The position numbers were made by a program, and so were the translations under genes. From positions 1 through 6,330 of the forward strand of contig NVRL01000029.1 of the NCBI GenBank assembly GCA_002732645.1: a DNA stretch of 6,330 nt. Direction: 5' to 3'. Positions 1-6,059 of the stretch are shown one piece after another. Position 1 is the stretch's first letter. Each line of letters begins with the position of its first letter. Source of the DNA: Sulfurimonas sp. Lineage in GTDB: Bacteria; Campylobacterota; Campylobacteria; Campylobacterales; Sulfurimonadaceae. Below the pieces are notes generated by a model. The model ran no database searches, was not told the DNA's origin, and was given only the letters and a program-made list of their open reading frames with translations.

Positions 1-358
1 CTTCGTTAAATTCCTTATTATAAGTTAATGTATTATCCCATAAAAGTGTCAAACTTTTATTAGAACCTTCAGCTAAATATGCATTTGGTGATATATCAGT
101 ATCCCAACTATAAGATGGAGCCCAAGTCCGTGTATCCCAAAAATTAGCCTCAATCCCTAACAAAGATTTTAGCTTGAAGTTTTTCAAAATAGTTAACTCT
201 GTAAATACGTTGCCTTGTAGATTATACCCTTTAGTTACATTTTCAACAATATTAGATTTACCTATAGGGTTTTCAATATCACCAGAATATATTGCTTGAC
301 CAATTGGTCCAGAATAATTACCATCTTCTCTATATATTGGTTGAGTGGGAAGCGATAA
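1..358 (-). pseudogene. SusC/RagA-type TonB-dependent outer-membrane transporter, internal fragment
   Basis: Reading the minus strand from 358 down to 1 gives about 119 codons without a stop, and the frame runs off the left edge. The translation has the character of the middle of a SusC/RagA TonB-linked barrel: a segment beginning LSLPTQPIYREDG, then GNVFTELTILKNFKLKS, LLGIEANFWDTRTWAPSYSW and LLWDNTLTYNKEF. These alternating aromatic/polar strands with short turns are typical of that family, which imports glycans or peptides across the outer membrane with a SusD lipoprotein and TonB. The N-terminal signal, carboxypeptidase-like and plug domains are missing, because the similarity stops near 358, where the SulP fragment begins on the other strand. 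No start codon or ribosome site belongs to this piece. SusC proteins are characteristic of Bacteroidota, so it is out of place beside the other genes. Family assignment is by recognition only. Confidence 0.72.
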
Positions 359-361
359 AAT

Positions 362-915
362 GGTGTTTTGAATGCTATTACTGTAGCAGTTCTGGTAGGA
401 ATCATGTTTATGGTTAGTATCGGTACATTTGAGTGTCTAGCTTCTCTCGTCTAAGTCGTATGCCAAGAACGGATGCTTTTGTAATGGTAACAGTTACAGT
501 TATAACTGTTGTAGAAGATTTAGCTGTTGCAGTTATTGCAGGTGTAATTATCTCTGCTCTTGCTTTTGCTTGGAAACATGCAAGAATATTTGCTAAAGTT
601 CATACTGAAGCTGATGGTACTAGAGTTTATGAGCTAGACGGTCCTCTTTTCTTTGGCTCTGCTACAACATTTGCAGATAATTTCGACATTCCAAATGACC
701 CTCCAAAAGTTGTTATCGACTTTAAAGATGCAAGAGTTATGGATTCTTCTGGAGTTGAAGCTATAGATGCAATAACTAAAAAATACGAAGATGCAGGTAA
801 AAACCTTCTTCTTCGTCATCTATCAGCCGACTGTAAAGCTATACTGAAAAAAGCTGAACATCACTGCTCATACGAAGAAGATGATCCAACTTATAAAGTT
901 GCTTATAACTATTAA
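362..915 (+). pseudogene. SulP family anion permease, C-terminal fragment with STAS domain, frameshifted
   Basis: SulP proteins are inner-membrane anion (sulfate, bicarbonate) transporters with a cytoplasmic C-terminal STAS domain. From 362 the frame reads GVLNAITVAVLVGIMFMV..IGTFE, a late membrane helix, then runs to a stop at 452-454. The next frame, open from 433, continues the same protein: SSFSRLSRMPRTDAFV, two hydrophobic helices (VTVTVITVV; LAVAVIAGVIISALAF), then the STAS domain with YELDGPLFFGSA and the VIDFKDARVMDSSG loop. One missing G after 435 explains the shift: TTTGAGTG-TCTAGC would read Phe-Glu-Trp-Ser-Ser with the G restored. The GTG at 433 is therefore not a real start. In the 362 frame a stop lies at 356-358, and the roughly 350 or more N-terminal residues expected of the family are absent. 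A stand-alone STAS protein is unlikely. Cause unknown: decay, sequencing error or chimera. Confidence 0.85.
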
Positions 916-930
916 TATATTATTATGCTA

Positions 931-952
931 CTCTATGCATTCCATCTCAGGA
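931..952. repeat. Left half of an REP-like palindrome split by the IS
   Basis: The left arm contains GCATTCCATC (937-946) followed by TCAGGA. If the IS and one AGGA copy are removed, this joins the sequence from 2687 to give CCATC-TCAGGAC-GATGG, a 5-bp stem with a 7-base loop. It is flanked by GCATT on one side and GGAACGAGG on the other. This resembles the small GCATTCC...GGGAACGAG palindromes repeated in many bacterial genomes. No second copy is in this window, so the repeat status is inference. Confidence 0.5.
949..952. repeat. Target-site duplication AGGA, left copy
   Basis: AGGA directly precedes the left inverted repeat, and the same four bases directly follow the right inverted repeat at 2683-2686. 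A 4-bp direct repeat fits a simple transposition event at this site. Because the IS end itself finishes in TCTC, the sequence TCTCAGGA occurs at both borders, but only the 4-bp reading leaves matched inverted repeats. Confidence 0.7.
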
Positions 953-973
953 GAGACTGTGAAAGAACTTTCT
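953..973. repeat. IS terminal inverted repeat, left (transposase 3' side)
   Basis: Begins GAGACTGTGAAAG and matches the reverse complement of 2662-2682 at all 21 positions, after which the two ends diverge (TCTTTCC against AATATTT). Inside it, GAAAG-AA-CTTTC is itself a short inverted repeat, so each end could form a small hairpin or bind a protein dimer. Confidence 0.92.
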
Positions 974-995
974 TCTTTCCAGTTTCATTTTACAC

Positions 996-2579
996 TTATT
1001 TTAGCTTTTCACCTCTAACTCCAAATATGAAATATATTTTGAAAAAGTATACTGAATTTTGCAAAGAATTAGCGATATATAGAGCTATTTCTTCTCTTAT
1101 ATCTCGGATATTGCCATCCTTTAATGCAATTAATAGTTTTTGAAACAGAGTTACCCCTATAAGGTTTAGCAATCTTTTAAAATTATATGTAAACATGATA
1201 AGTGCATTCTCACCTGATACTTTATTTTTACCTCTAACTAAAAAGTGATCCCAACCTAAATTTCTTTTAATTGTACCAAATGGATGTTCTACTATTGAAC
1301 CTCTTTTTTTGATAATAGCTTTAGCTTCATCTGTTTGCATCTTTACAGAGTGTTGTTCAATAATATTTTCATGTTCCCATCTAAATATAGATTTATATGG
1401 TGTTTTAGTTGGTAAACATTTATCTTTAATTGGACAAGACTTACATATTGCACTTGCACCACTGTATACATAATTAACTTTTCCATTATCTCTAATTTGA
1501 GGGGCTTCTCTTTTTGTTAGTTTTTTATTATTTGGACAGATATAAGAATCGCTATCTTTATCATACACAAATGCTTCTCTAGAGAACTTACCTTTATCTT
1601 TTTGAGTTTGTTGTTTGTTTGAGAGAGGCACTATAGGATTTATATTATCATCTACACATTTTTTTATCTCTATAGAGCTGTTATAACCCTTATCAGCTAC
1701 AATAGTTAAATAACTTTTTTCTAATATATCTTTGGTTTGCATTGCCATTTTATGTAGTTGGTCTTGGTCAGTACTGCTTGTTGATATATCTGTAGCTACA
1801 ATAAATTTAAATGTATCATCAACAACTATTTGAGAGTTGTAAGCCATTAGGTGATGTGCAGGTTTCCTCATAAGTGCTGCATCTTTATCAGTTCTATTGT
1901 GCTGTGTTTTACCTAGATTATCTAGTAGTTTTAAGTCATTTGCTAACTCTTCTTTTTTATATTTTAGTTTTCTCAAATCTTTTGGTAATTTTGAGATAAG
2001 GTTTAATGGTTGTTTTTCCTTATCTGAGAACTCTAATACCTTTAGATATTCACAGATTTGACTATCTATTTCTATTAAATCTTTTTGCAAACTCTTTTTC
2101 ATAATAAGTCTGTTTTTAGAAGCATTCGCTCTTAAATATGCACCATCTACTGCTACAAGATTACCATCTATTAGATTTATATTTTTACATAATAATACGA
2201 ACTCTTTAAAGAGTTGCTTCAAAGCTTTATAATTATTTTTTCTAAAATTGGAAATTGTCTTGTAGCTTGGAGTAAGTCCTTGTGTTAACCACATTAACTC
2301 AATATTGCGTTTACACTCTTTTTCAATTGCTCTAGAGCTTCTTATTTTATTTAGATAGCTATAGATATAAATCTTGATAATTAAATTTGGATGGTATGCT
2401 GGTTGTCCATCATTAGAAGCTTTAGATAAGTTTTTAAATCCTAACGATGATAAGTCTAATATATCCACATAACCATCTATTACTCTTACTGGATTATCAT
2501 TATCTACATATTCATCAAGACTTGGAGGGAAAAGAAGTTGTTGTTTACGGTTTAGACCTTGCTTATAGTTGTCACTCAT
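996..2579 (-). CDS. IS1182-family DDE transposase
   Basis: The 527-residue protein catalyses cut-and-join of the surrounding IS. The N-terminal region (about 10-125) matches the IS1182/IS5-type DUF772 start: FPPSLDEYVDNDNPVR, a YHPNLIIKIYIYSYL helix, and ELMWLTQGLTPSYKTISNFR. The catalytic acidic triad can be placed at Asp145 (VAVDGAYLRANASK), Asp296 (TIVADKGYNS) and Glu431 (SIVEHPFGTIKRNLG). Between the second and third acids lies a four-cysteine cluster (Cys348, Cys379, Cys382, Cys388), a probable zinc ribbon common in this family. The ATG at 2577-2579 is preceded by AGGG with a 5-base spacer, which supports the start. The frame is unbroken and of normal family length, so the enzyme is probably functional. 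The C-terminal tail after about residue 480 is basic and poorly conserved in appearance. Confidence 0.95.
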   Translation of the reverse strand: MSDNYKQGLNRKQQLLFPPSLDEYVDNDNPVRVIDGYVDILDLSSLGFKNLSKASNDGQPAYHPNLIIKIYIYSYLNKIRSSRAIEKECKRNIELMWLTQGLTPSYKTISNFRKNNYKALKQLFKEFVLLCKNINLIDGNLVAVDGAYLRANASKNRLIMKKSLQKDLIEIDSQICEYLKVLEFSDKEKQPLNLISKLPKDLRKLKYKKEELANDLKLLDNLGKTQHNRTDKDAALMRKPAHHLMAYNSQIVVDDTFKFIVATDISTSSTDQDQLHKMAMQTKDILEKSYLTIVADKGYNSSIEIKKCVDDNINPIVPLSNKQQTQKDKGKFSREAFVYDKDSDSYICPNNKKLTKREAPQIRDNGKVNYVYSGASAICKSCPIKDKCLPTKTPYKSIFRWEHENIIEQHSVKMQTDEAKAIIKKRGSIVEHPFGTIKRNLGWDHFLVRGKNKVSGENALIMFTYNFKRLLNLIGVTLFQKLLIALKDGNIRDIREEIALYIANSLQNSVYFFKIYFIFGVRGEKLK

Positions 2580-2584
2580 AAAAG

Positions 2585-2618
2585 CCCTATTTAGCGATGT
2601 TTTATAGAATTTATTATA
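2585..2618 (-). promoter_or_regulatory. Transposase ribosome site and candidate -10 box
   Basis: On the minus strand TATAAT lies at 2618-2613, about 33 bases before the ATG, and AGGG at 2588-2585 gives a Shine-Dalgarno site 5 bases before it. The region upstream of the -10 is a run of T and A tracts without a clear TTGACA. That pattern suits Campylobacterota sigma-70 promoters, which rely on AT-rich periodicity rather than a -35 box. The promoter lies wholly within the IS. Confidence 0.45.
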
Positions 2619-2661
2619 CTGTTTTACTACTTAAAAAAACTCTTTTTTTAAGATAAATATT

Positions 2662-2682
2662 AGAAAGTTCTTTCACAGTCTC
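2662..2682. repeat. IS terminal inverted repeat, right (transposase 5' side)
   Basis: Reverse complement of 953-973 without mismatch. Its last two bases (TC, 2681-2682) plus the first base of the target duplication form the TGA stop codon that ends the truncated restriction-modification reading frame on the minus strand. Confidence 0.92.
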
Positions 2683-4003
2683 AGGACGATGGGAACGAGG
2701 GAGGGTCTAATATTTTCAAGTTCAGCAACCAGTTTCTATACTCTTCTAAATTATCTTTTAGTATCCGTTCTTTTTTTGTTGGTTTTTTTGGATTTTTTGG
2801 CGAGACTAAAGTCTCACTTCCGATGCTTAGTTCTTCTCTTTTGTCATTACATAGTTTCCCTAGAGTATTGTCTACTATATATTTTGTAATGTATTCAGGT
2901 GTATAAAACACACCATCTTTTTTTCTCTTCGATTTTTTGTTATCAAATTCTACATCATTGATTGAAGCATTTATCTCTTCTAAATCTGTAAGACTTTGCT
3001 CAAAAATATGTCCTAAAATATTAACAGACACTTCACTTTCAAAGTCATAATCACTTAAGTCCTGAGCTTCCATATCAAGGATATTGTCATCTATGATTAA
3101 ACTATCAAGTGTTTCATCAAATGCAAATAAACCACCATTGTATTTAGGAATTTTCTGTTTCTCACTTCCTTCATTAATAGCTTTAAATACATTTTTATAA
3201 TAATCGTATAGTGTTCTATCTTCAAAATCATCTTCTTTAAATTTTGTTCTAATTTTTCTAATTGTATTTTCTGGAACTAGTAATTTATCTTCTGCAAAAA
3301 GTATAAATATGATTCTGTCACATAACTTTTGAGTAAGTCGTAGAAGTAAGGCTTTGTCAAGCGAGTTGTTTTTAACTAAGTTTTCAAATAGATGCATTCT
3401 AAATGCTGAAAAATCTTTATAAAGTTTGTTAGAGATATCTTTCTCAAACGAAGCTGATTTTTCTTTTAACTTTTGTGGAAGATTATCTTTGATGCTTTCA
3501 TACGATAAAAGCAAATGAAGTGTTTTAAATTTTTCATAATCAAGATTAAAAAGTGAAAATTTTTCATAAGCAGTTGCTTTGTCTATATAAAACCTGAGTT
3601 CGTCAAAGTTTGAGATAATTATATATTTTGAGCTATTATGTTTACTGTTATATGCAAAGGCTTGGTTTTGAACTTTATCGAGATTTTTGGTATCTTGCCC
3701 TTTTAGCTCTATGACTCCAACAACTTCATCTTTTACATAAATAACACCATCAGCTTTGCCACCGTCAGTTTCATTTTTCTTTTCTCTTTCAAGATTAAAA
3801 TCATTGCCGTTGCTACTATCAAGCGTATAACCTAAGCAGTTCTCAAAAATAAGCTGAAAAAATTCTGTTTGAAACTTCTCTTCATTAACAGTTTTTATAA
3901 AATCTATCTTAGATAAATACTTCTGATATTCTGAGTATCTAAGAGCTACAATACTTTCATTTTGACTTACATTTTTTAAAACTGATTTTTGAAACATTGA
4001 CAC
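2681..4003 (-). pseudogene. Type IIG restriction-modification enzyme, N-terminal part, truncated in methyltransferase motif I
   Basis: Type IIG (Eco57I/TaqI-like) enzymes join a nuclease, an adenine-N6 methyltransferase and a specificity domain in one chain, usually 900-1,300 residues. Here 440 codons remain. Residues 80-105 carry a PD-(D/E)XK-like nuclease core: Asp85 in KADGVIYV, then Glu99-Leu-Lys101 in GVIELKGQ. Helical linker features follow: RIIFILFAEDK (230-240), YNGGLFAF (288-295) and ILGHIFEQSL (329-338). GVFYTPEYITKYIVDNTLG (364-382) is the entry to the methyltransferase. The chain then reaches LKILDP (429-434), where family members continue with ACGSG, the AdoMet-binding motif I. 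Here six foreign residues from the palindrome follow, then a TGA made at the IS junction. The catalytic NPPY motif and specificity region are absent. The GTG at 4001-4003 has AAAGG 7 bases upstream; an ATG two codons later is an alternative start. Probably inactive. Confidence 0.88.
2683..2702. repeat. Right half of REP-like palindrome, with right AGGA target copy
   Basis: AGGA (2683-2686) is the right target-site duplication. It is followed by CGATGGGAACGAGG (2687-2700), the right arm whose GATGG pairs with CCATC of the left arm at 942-946. The restriction-modification similarity resumes immediately to the right, at about 2702. The palindrome therefore marks the exact break in that gene. Confidence 0.5.
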
Positions 4004-4011
4004 AAAAATAC

Positions 4012-4058
4012 CTTTTGTTGTTTTTTAACAATTATAAGTATTTTAGCTAAATTGTCTT
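4012..4058 (-). promoter_or_regulatory. Candidate promoter and ribosome site of the Type IIG gene
   Basis: On the minus strand TATAAT occupies 4036-4031. AAGACA, a partial -35 match, lies 16 bases upstream, and AAAGG at about 4016-4012 is 7 bases before the GTG start. The 83-base gap between pcm and this gene also contains an inverted pair TCTTCA (4055-4060) / TGAAGA (about 4074-4079). It could be a weak terminator for pcm, but it lacks a strong GC stem and a clean U tract. Confidence 0.4.
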
Positions 4059-4086
4059 CACATAAAAAGATATTGAAGATATATAT

Positions 4087-4734
4087 TTACTTTTGTACTC
4101 CATCAAGAACAGGTACAAAATCACAAGCCTCTAACTCAGTAGCTAAAATAGATGTACCTCTTTTTTTAAAACTAGTGATAACTTGTTTGTTAGCAACTTC
4201 CATAGGAGCTACAAGTATTCCACCGTCCGCTAACTGATCGAAGATTTTTTGAGGGATTTTTTTAGCAGATGCAGAGAAAAGGATTCTGTCATAGGGAGCG
4301 TACTGTATCCAGCCGTTTTGTCCATCATCGGTTCTTGTGTGAATGTTACTTATCTTTAACTCTCTAAAACGTGATTTTGCCTCTAGCATCAAAGACTCGA
4401 TACGCTCTATAGTAAAAACACCACGAAAGAGATGCGAAAGGACTGCTGCTTGATAACCGCTTCCACAGCCTACTTCTAAAACTCTGTCTGCACCTTTTGG
4501 TTCTAAGTACTGAGTCATCTTTGCAACTGTAAGTGGAGAGCTTATCCACTGAGCTGAACCCATAGGCAATGCATCTAGCTTATAAGCATTATGTTTAAAA
4601 CCTGTCGGTACAAACTTCTCTCTGTTTGTGTTAGCTATGGCTTGCTTTACTTCATCGCTGAGGCTAAATTTCTGGTGGCACTCATTTGCCAGTCTTGTTG
4701 TTTTTGTTGCTGTAATTCTATCCAATACCCACAT
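4087..4734 (-). CDS. pcm: Protein-L-isoaspartate O-methyltransferase
   Basis: Pcm uses AdoMet to methylate the isoaspartyl residues that form as proteins age, starting their conversion back to aspartate; it is a soluble cytoplasmic enzyme. The 215-residue product has the family signs in order: the N-terminal REKFVPTGF (38-46); NAYKLDALPMGSAQWISSPLTVAKM (49-73), the substrate-binding stretch with the Ser-containing ISSP; the AdoMet motif I VLEVGCGSGYQAAVLS (85-100); the acidic loop IERIESL (109-115); YDRILFSASAKKIP (148-161); LADGGILVAPM (168-178); and the closing FVPVLDG (206-212). Length is normal for bacterial Pcm (about 205-220). The ATG at 4732-4734 lies inside the end of the nitrilase-family gene, overlapping it by 17 bp, which suggests translational coupling. 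No clear Shine-Dalgarno site precedes it. Likely cotranscribed with the hydrolase. Confidence 0.95.
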   Translation of the reverse strand: MWVLDRITATKTTRLANECHQKFSLSDEVKQAIANTNREKFVPTGFKHNAYKLDALPMGSAQWISSPLTVAKMTQYLEPKGADRVLEVGCGSGYQAAVLSHLFRGVFTIERIESLMLEAKSRFRELKISNIHTRTDDGQNGWIQYAPYDRILFSASAKKIPQKIFDQLADGGILVAPMEVANKQVITSFKKRGTSILATELEACDFVPVLDGVQK

Positions 4735-5476
4735 CCATATATCGTCTCATAACACTTATTTCTTTTTTGCTATATTCTACTTCTAAGCAAGGCTTATTCC
4801 CGTTTCTCTCTACTTTTCCATGAGGAGTTATTATTCCACTCATTTTAGTACACTCAGCATCTAGAGAATCACTTGCTACTACATAGCACTGGTTCATAAT
4901 TGCAAGAGCTTGAGTCAAGTTCTCAAAGTGCTCAGTTCTCAGTACTCCCCACCAAGAAGGAATGGCTATAACATCAGCACCTTCAAGTATTTGCCAAAAA
5001 TCTTTAAAACGAAGTTCAAAACAGATAAGTATTCCTATCTTTATGCCATCAACTTCTACTATCTCTATAGGGTCACTTCCTTCACTCATATATTTATGCT
5101 CATCACCAAAACGAAAGAGTTTCGCTTTTGCTCTTTCATATACTACTCTTCCATTGTGAAAGATTTTAGCAAAGTTAAACACTTCTCCATCACGTCTTTC
5201 CATCATAGTTAAAATAATTATTTTTTTGTGTGATGCTTTTTTTATCGCCTCATTTGCTACGTGAGCAAACTCCAAAGCTTCTTCAAAATTATCATAGTCA
5301 TAACTTGTAAGACAGACTTCTGGGGCAACTATAAGAGAGTTGTCTGATGTTTTTTCTATTAAACTTAGAAGAGTTTGTAGGTTGGTGTTATAGTCAGGTG
5401 TTACTGTATCAAAAAGGAGTGAGCAGAGTTTATACTCACTCTCGTTATTTGTATTATTAAAAATAATGTTCTCCAA
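4718..5476 (-). CDS. Carbon-nitrogen hydrolase (nitrilase superfamily)
   Basis: The 252-residue protein belongs to the superfamily that cleaves amide or nitrile C-N bonds with a Glu-Lys-Cys triad. The triad is visible: Glu53 in LIVAPEVCLTSYDYD, Lys119 in ERAKAKLFRFGDEHKY, and Cys152 in GILICFELRF. Glu126 (GDEHKY) is the usual fourth acidic residue. The PSWWG segment (173-177) and the QALAIMNQCYVVASDS stretch (189-204) are also family-like. The substrate cannot be read from sequence; omega-amidase, deaminated-glutathione amidase and small amide hydrolase are all possible. The gene overlaps pcm by 17 bp. The start is uncertain: the frame opens at TTG (5474-5476) with no ribosome site before it and no in-frame ATG upstream before a stop, while GGAG lies just inside at 5474-5471. 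Confidence 0.9.
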   Translation of the reverse strand: MENIIFNNTNNESEYKLCSLLFDTVTPDYNTNLQTLLSLIEKTSDNSLIVAPEVCLTSYDYDNFEEALEFAHVANEAIKKASHKKIIILTMMERRDGEVFNFAKIFHNGRVVYERAKAKLFRFGDEHKYMSEGSDPIEIVEVDGIKIGILICFELRFKDFWQILEGADVIAIPSWWGVLRTEHFENLTQALAIMNQCYVVASDSLDAECTKMSGIITPHGKVERNGNKPCLEVEYSKKEISVMRRYMDVGIG

Positions 5477-5494
5477 AAATAAATTTAGATTACA

Positions 5495-5500
5495 ATTATA
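5495..5500 (-). promoter_or_regulatory. Candidate -10 box of the hydrolase-pcm operon
   Basis: TATAAT on the minus strand ends about 18 bases before the TTG start, within an AT-rich stretch following a T run. A transcript starting near 5488 would have a leader of only about a dozen bases before the TTG. GGAG, the only Shine-Dalgarno-like sequence, would fall 14 or more bases in. No good -35 hexamer is seen. Confidence 0.4.
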
Positions 5501-5516
5501 TCTTAAACTCTACATT

Positions 5517-5549
5517 AAAAAATAGTTAGCTAAAAAGAGCATCTCTAGC
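5517..5549 (-). terminator. Weak terminator-like hairpin after the membrane protein gene
   Basis: Read on the minus strand, GCT-AGAG pairs with CTCT-AGC around an ATG loop (5549-5529), with a TTTT bulge on the descending arm. A run of six T follows at 5522-5517, about 6 bases after the stem. The stem is short and interrupted, so efficiency is doubtful, but it sits where a terminator between the two minus-strand gene pairs is expected. Confidence 0.35.
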
Positions 5550-5562
5550 CTTTTATGAAATA

Positions 5563-6051
5563 TTAACTATTTGAAGCTTTTAGCAATTTCATAAATGTAC
5601 CACTTTTTTTTACTATATTTCTATAAGCTACATATATAACATGCACTAAAACCATTGTAACAAAGACAGGTTGTGTGTTATTTCTAAGTTCATGTACCCA
5701 TGTCATACCTAAACTTGGACTCATAAGTAAATACATCTCACTTACTAATGTAACTAAAAGTGCTGAACACATTGCTATATATCCCATAGCTATAAGAGCT
5801 TGAGGTATACTTTTTGCACGAATCAGATGCATAAGAGGAACGGCGTTTATTTTATTTACTGCCATATATACGCGAGTTATCACAGCTGCTAAAAGCACAC
5901 CTATAAAAATAGTATGCAAGTTGAACATCGGCGTTTTCCAGCTATTAAACATAGGGTTATATCCAGCGTAAAAAGTTATAAACAGACCAAGAATACTTAC
6001 TACTGTAAGTATGTACCAGAGTCTATATAGTTTTGTAAAATTTATTTGCAT
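5563..6051 (-). CDS. Small four-helix membrane protein, cytochrome b561-like
   Basis: The 162-residue product has four hydrophobic segments, at about 11-28, 42-62, 84-108 and 126-143, and no cleavable signal; it should reside in the inner membrane. Histidines lie in or next to helices at His46 (NLHTIFIG), His75 (LMHLIRA), His120 (WVHELRNN) and His137 (LVHVIYVAYRNIVKK). The HEL..(17 residues)..H spacing of the last pair resembles the heme-b ligands of bacterial cytochrome b561 and hydrogenase b-type subunits. Heme binding is an inference from this pattern; a DUF-type membrane protein without heme cannot be excluded. The ATG at 6049-6051 starts 8 bases after the stop of the DsrE-like gene, so the two are probably one operon. 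The C-terminus is basic and cytoplasmic by the positive-inside rule. Confidence 0.7.
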   Translation of the reverse strand: MQINFTKLYRLWYILTVVSILGLFITFYAGYNPMFNSWKTPMFNLHTIFIGVLLAAVITRVYMAVNKINAVPLMHLIRAKSIPQALIAMGYIAMCSALLVTLVSEMYLLMSPSLGMTWVHELRNNTQPVFVTMVLVHVIYVAYRNIVKKSGTFMKLLKASNS

Positions 6052-6059
6052 TGTTTACC

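Larger units (their letters stand above)
953..2682 (-). mobile_element. Complete IS1182-family insertion sequence, 1,730 bp
   Basis: The element is bounded by perfect 21-bp inverted repeats at 953-973 and 2662-2682 and flanked by AGGA direct repeats. It contains a single transposase gene on the minus strand occupying nearly the whole length, with 22 bases between its stop and the left repeat and 82 bases of leader on the right. Length and one-gene layout fit the IS1182 family. The open transposase, perfect ends and intact duplication indicate a recent and potentially active copy. It sits in the loop of a small palindrome at the truncated end of a restriction-modification gene. Confidence 0.9.

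Noticed and set aside
361..420. Apparent continuation of the SusC minus-strand frame beyond 360
   Set aside because: The frame stays open, but the plus strand here encodes a clear SulP helix (ITVAVLVGIMFMV). The antisense reading is rich in Asn, Ser and His without barrel pattern, so it is taken as chance.
634..819. Minus-strand open frame inside the STAS domain
   Set aside because: Antisense shadow of the well-recognised STAS coding sequence.
925..1143. 72-codon plus-strand open frame over the SulP-IS border
   Set aside because: It spans the left IS border and the transposase 3' end in antisense, has no family character and no ribosome site.
2679..2686. Eight-base target duplication TCTCAGGA
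   Set aside because: Using eight bases would leave unequal inverted repeats at the two ends. The 4-bp AGGA reading keeps 21-bp perfect ends.
4050..4080. Terminator hairpin after pcm (TCTTCA / TGAAGA)
   Set aside because: Six weak pairs with a loop of more than ten bases and no U tract on the minus strand; noted only as a possibility.
4910..5212. 100-codon plus-strand open frame within the hydrolase gene, and a second one at 4962-5159
   Set aside because: Both lie opposite a gene with an intact catalytic triad and have low-complexity Ser/Tyr/Lys composition.
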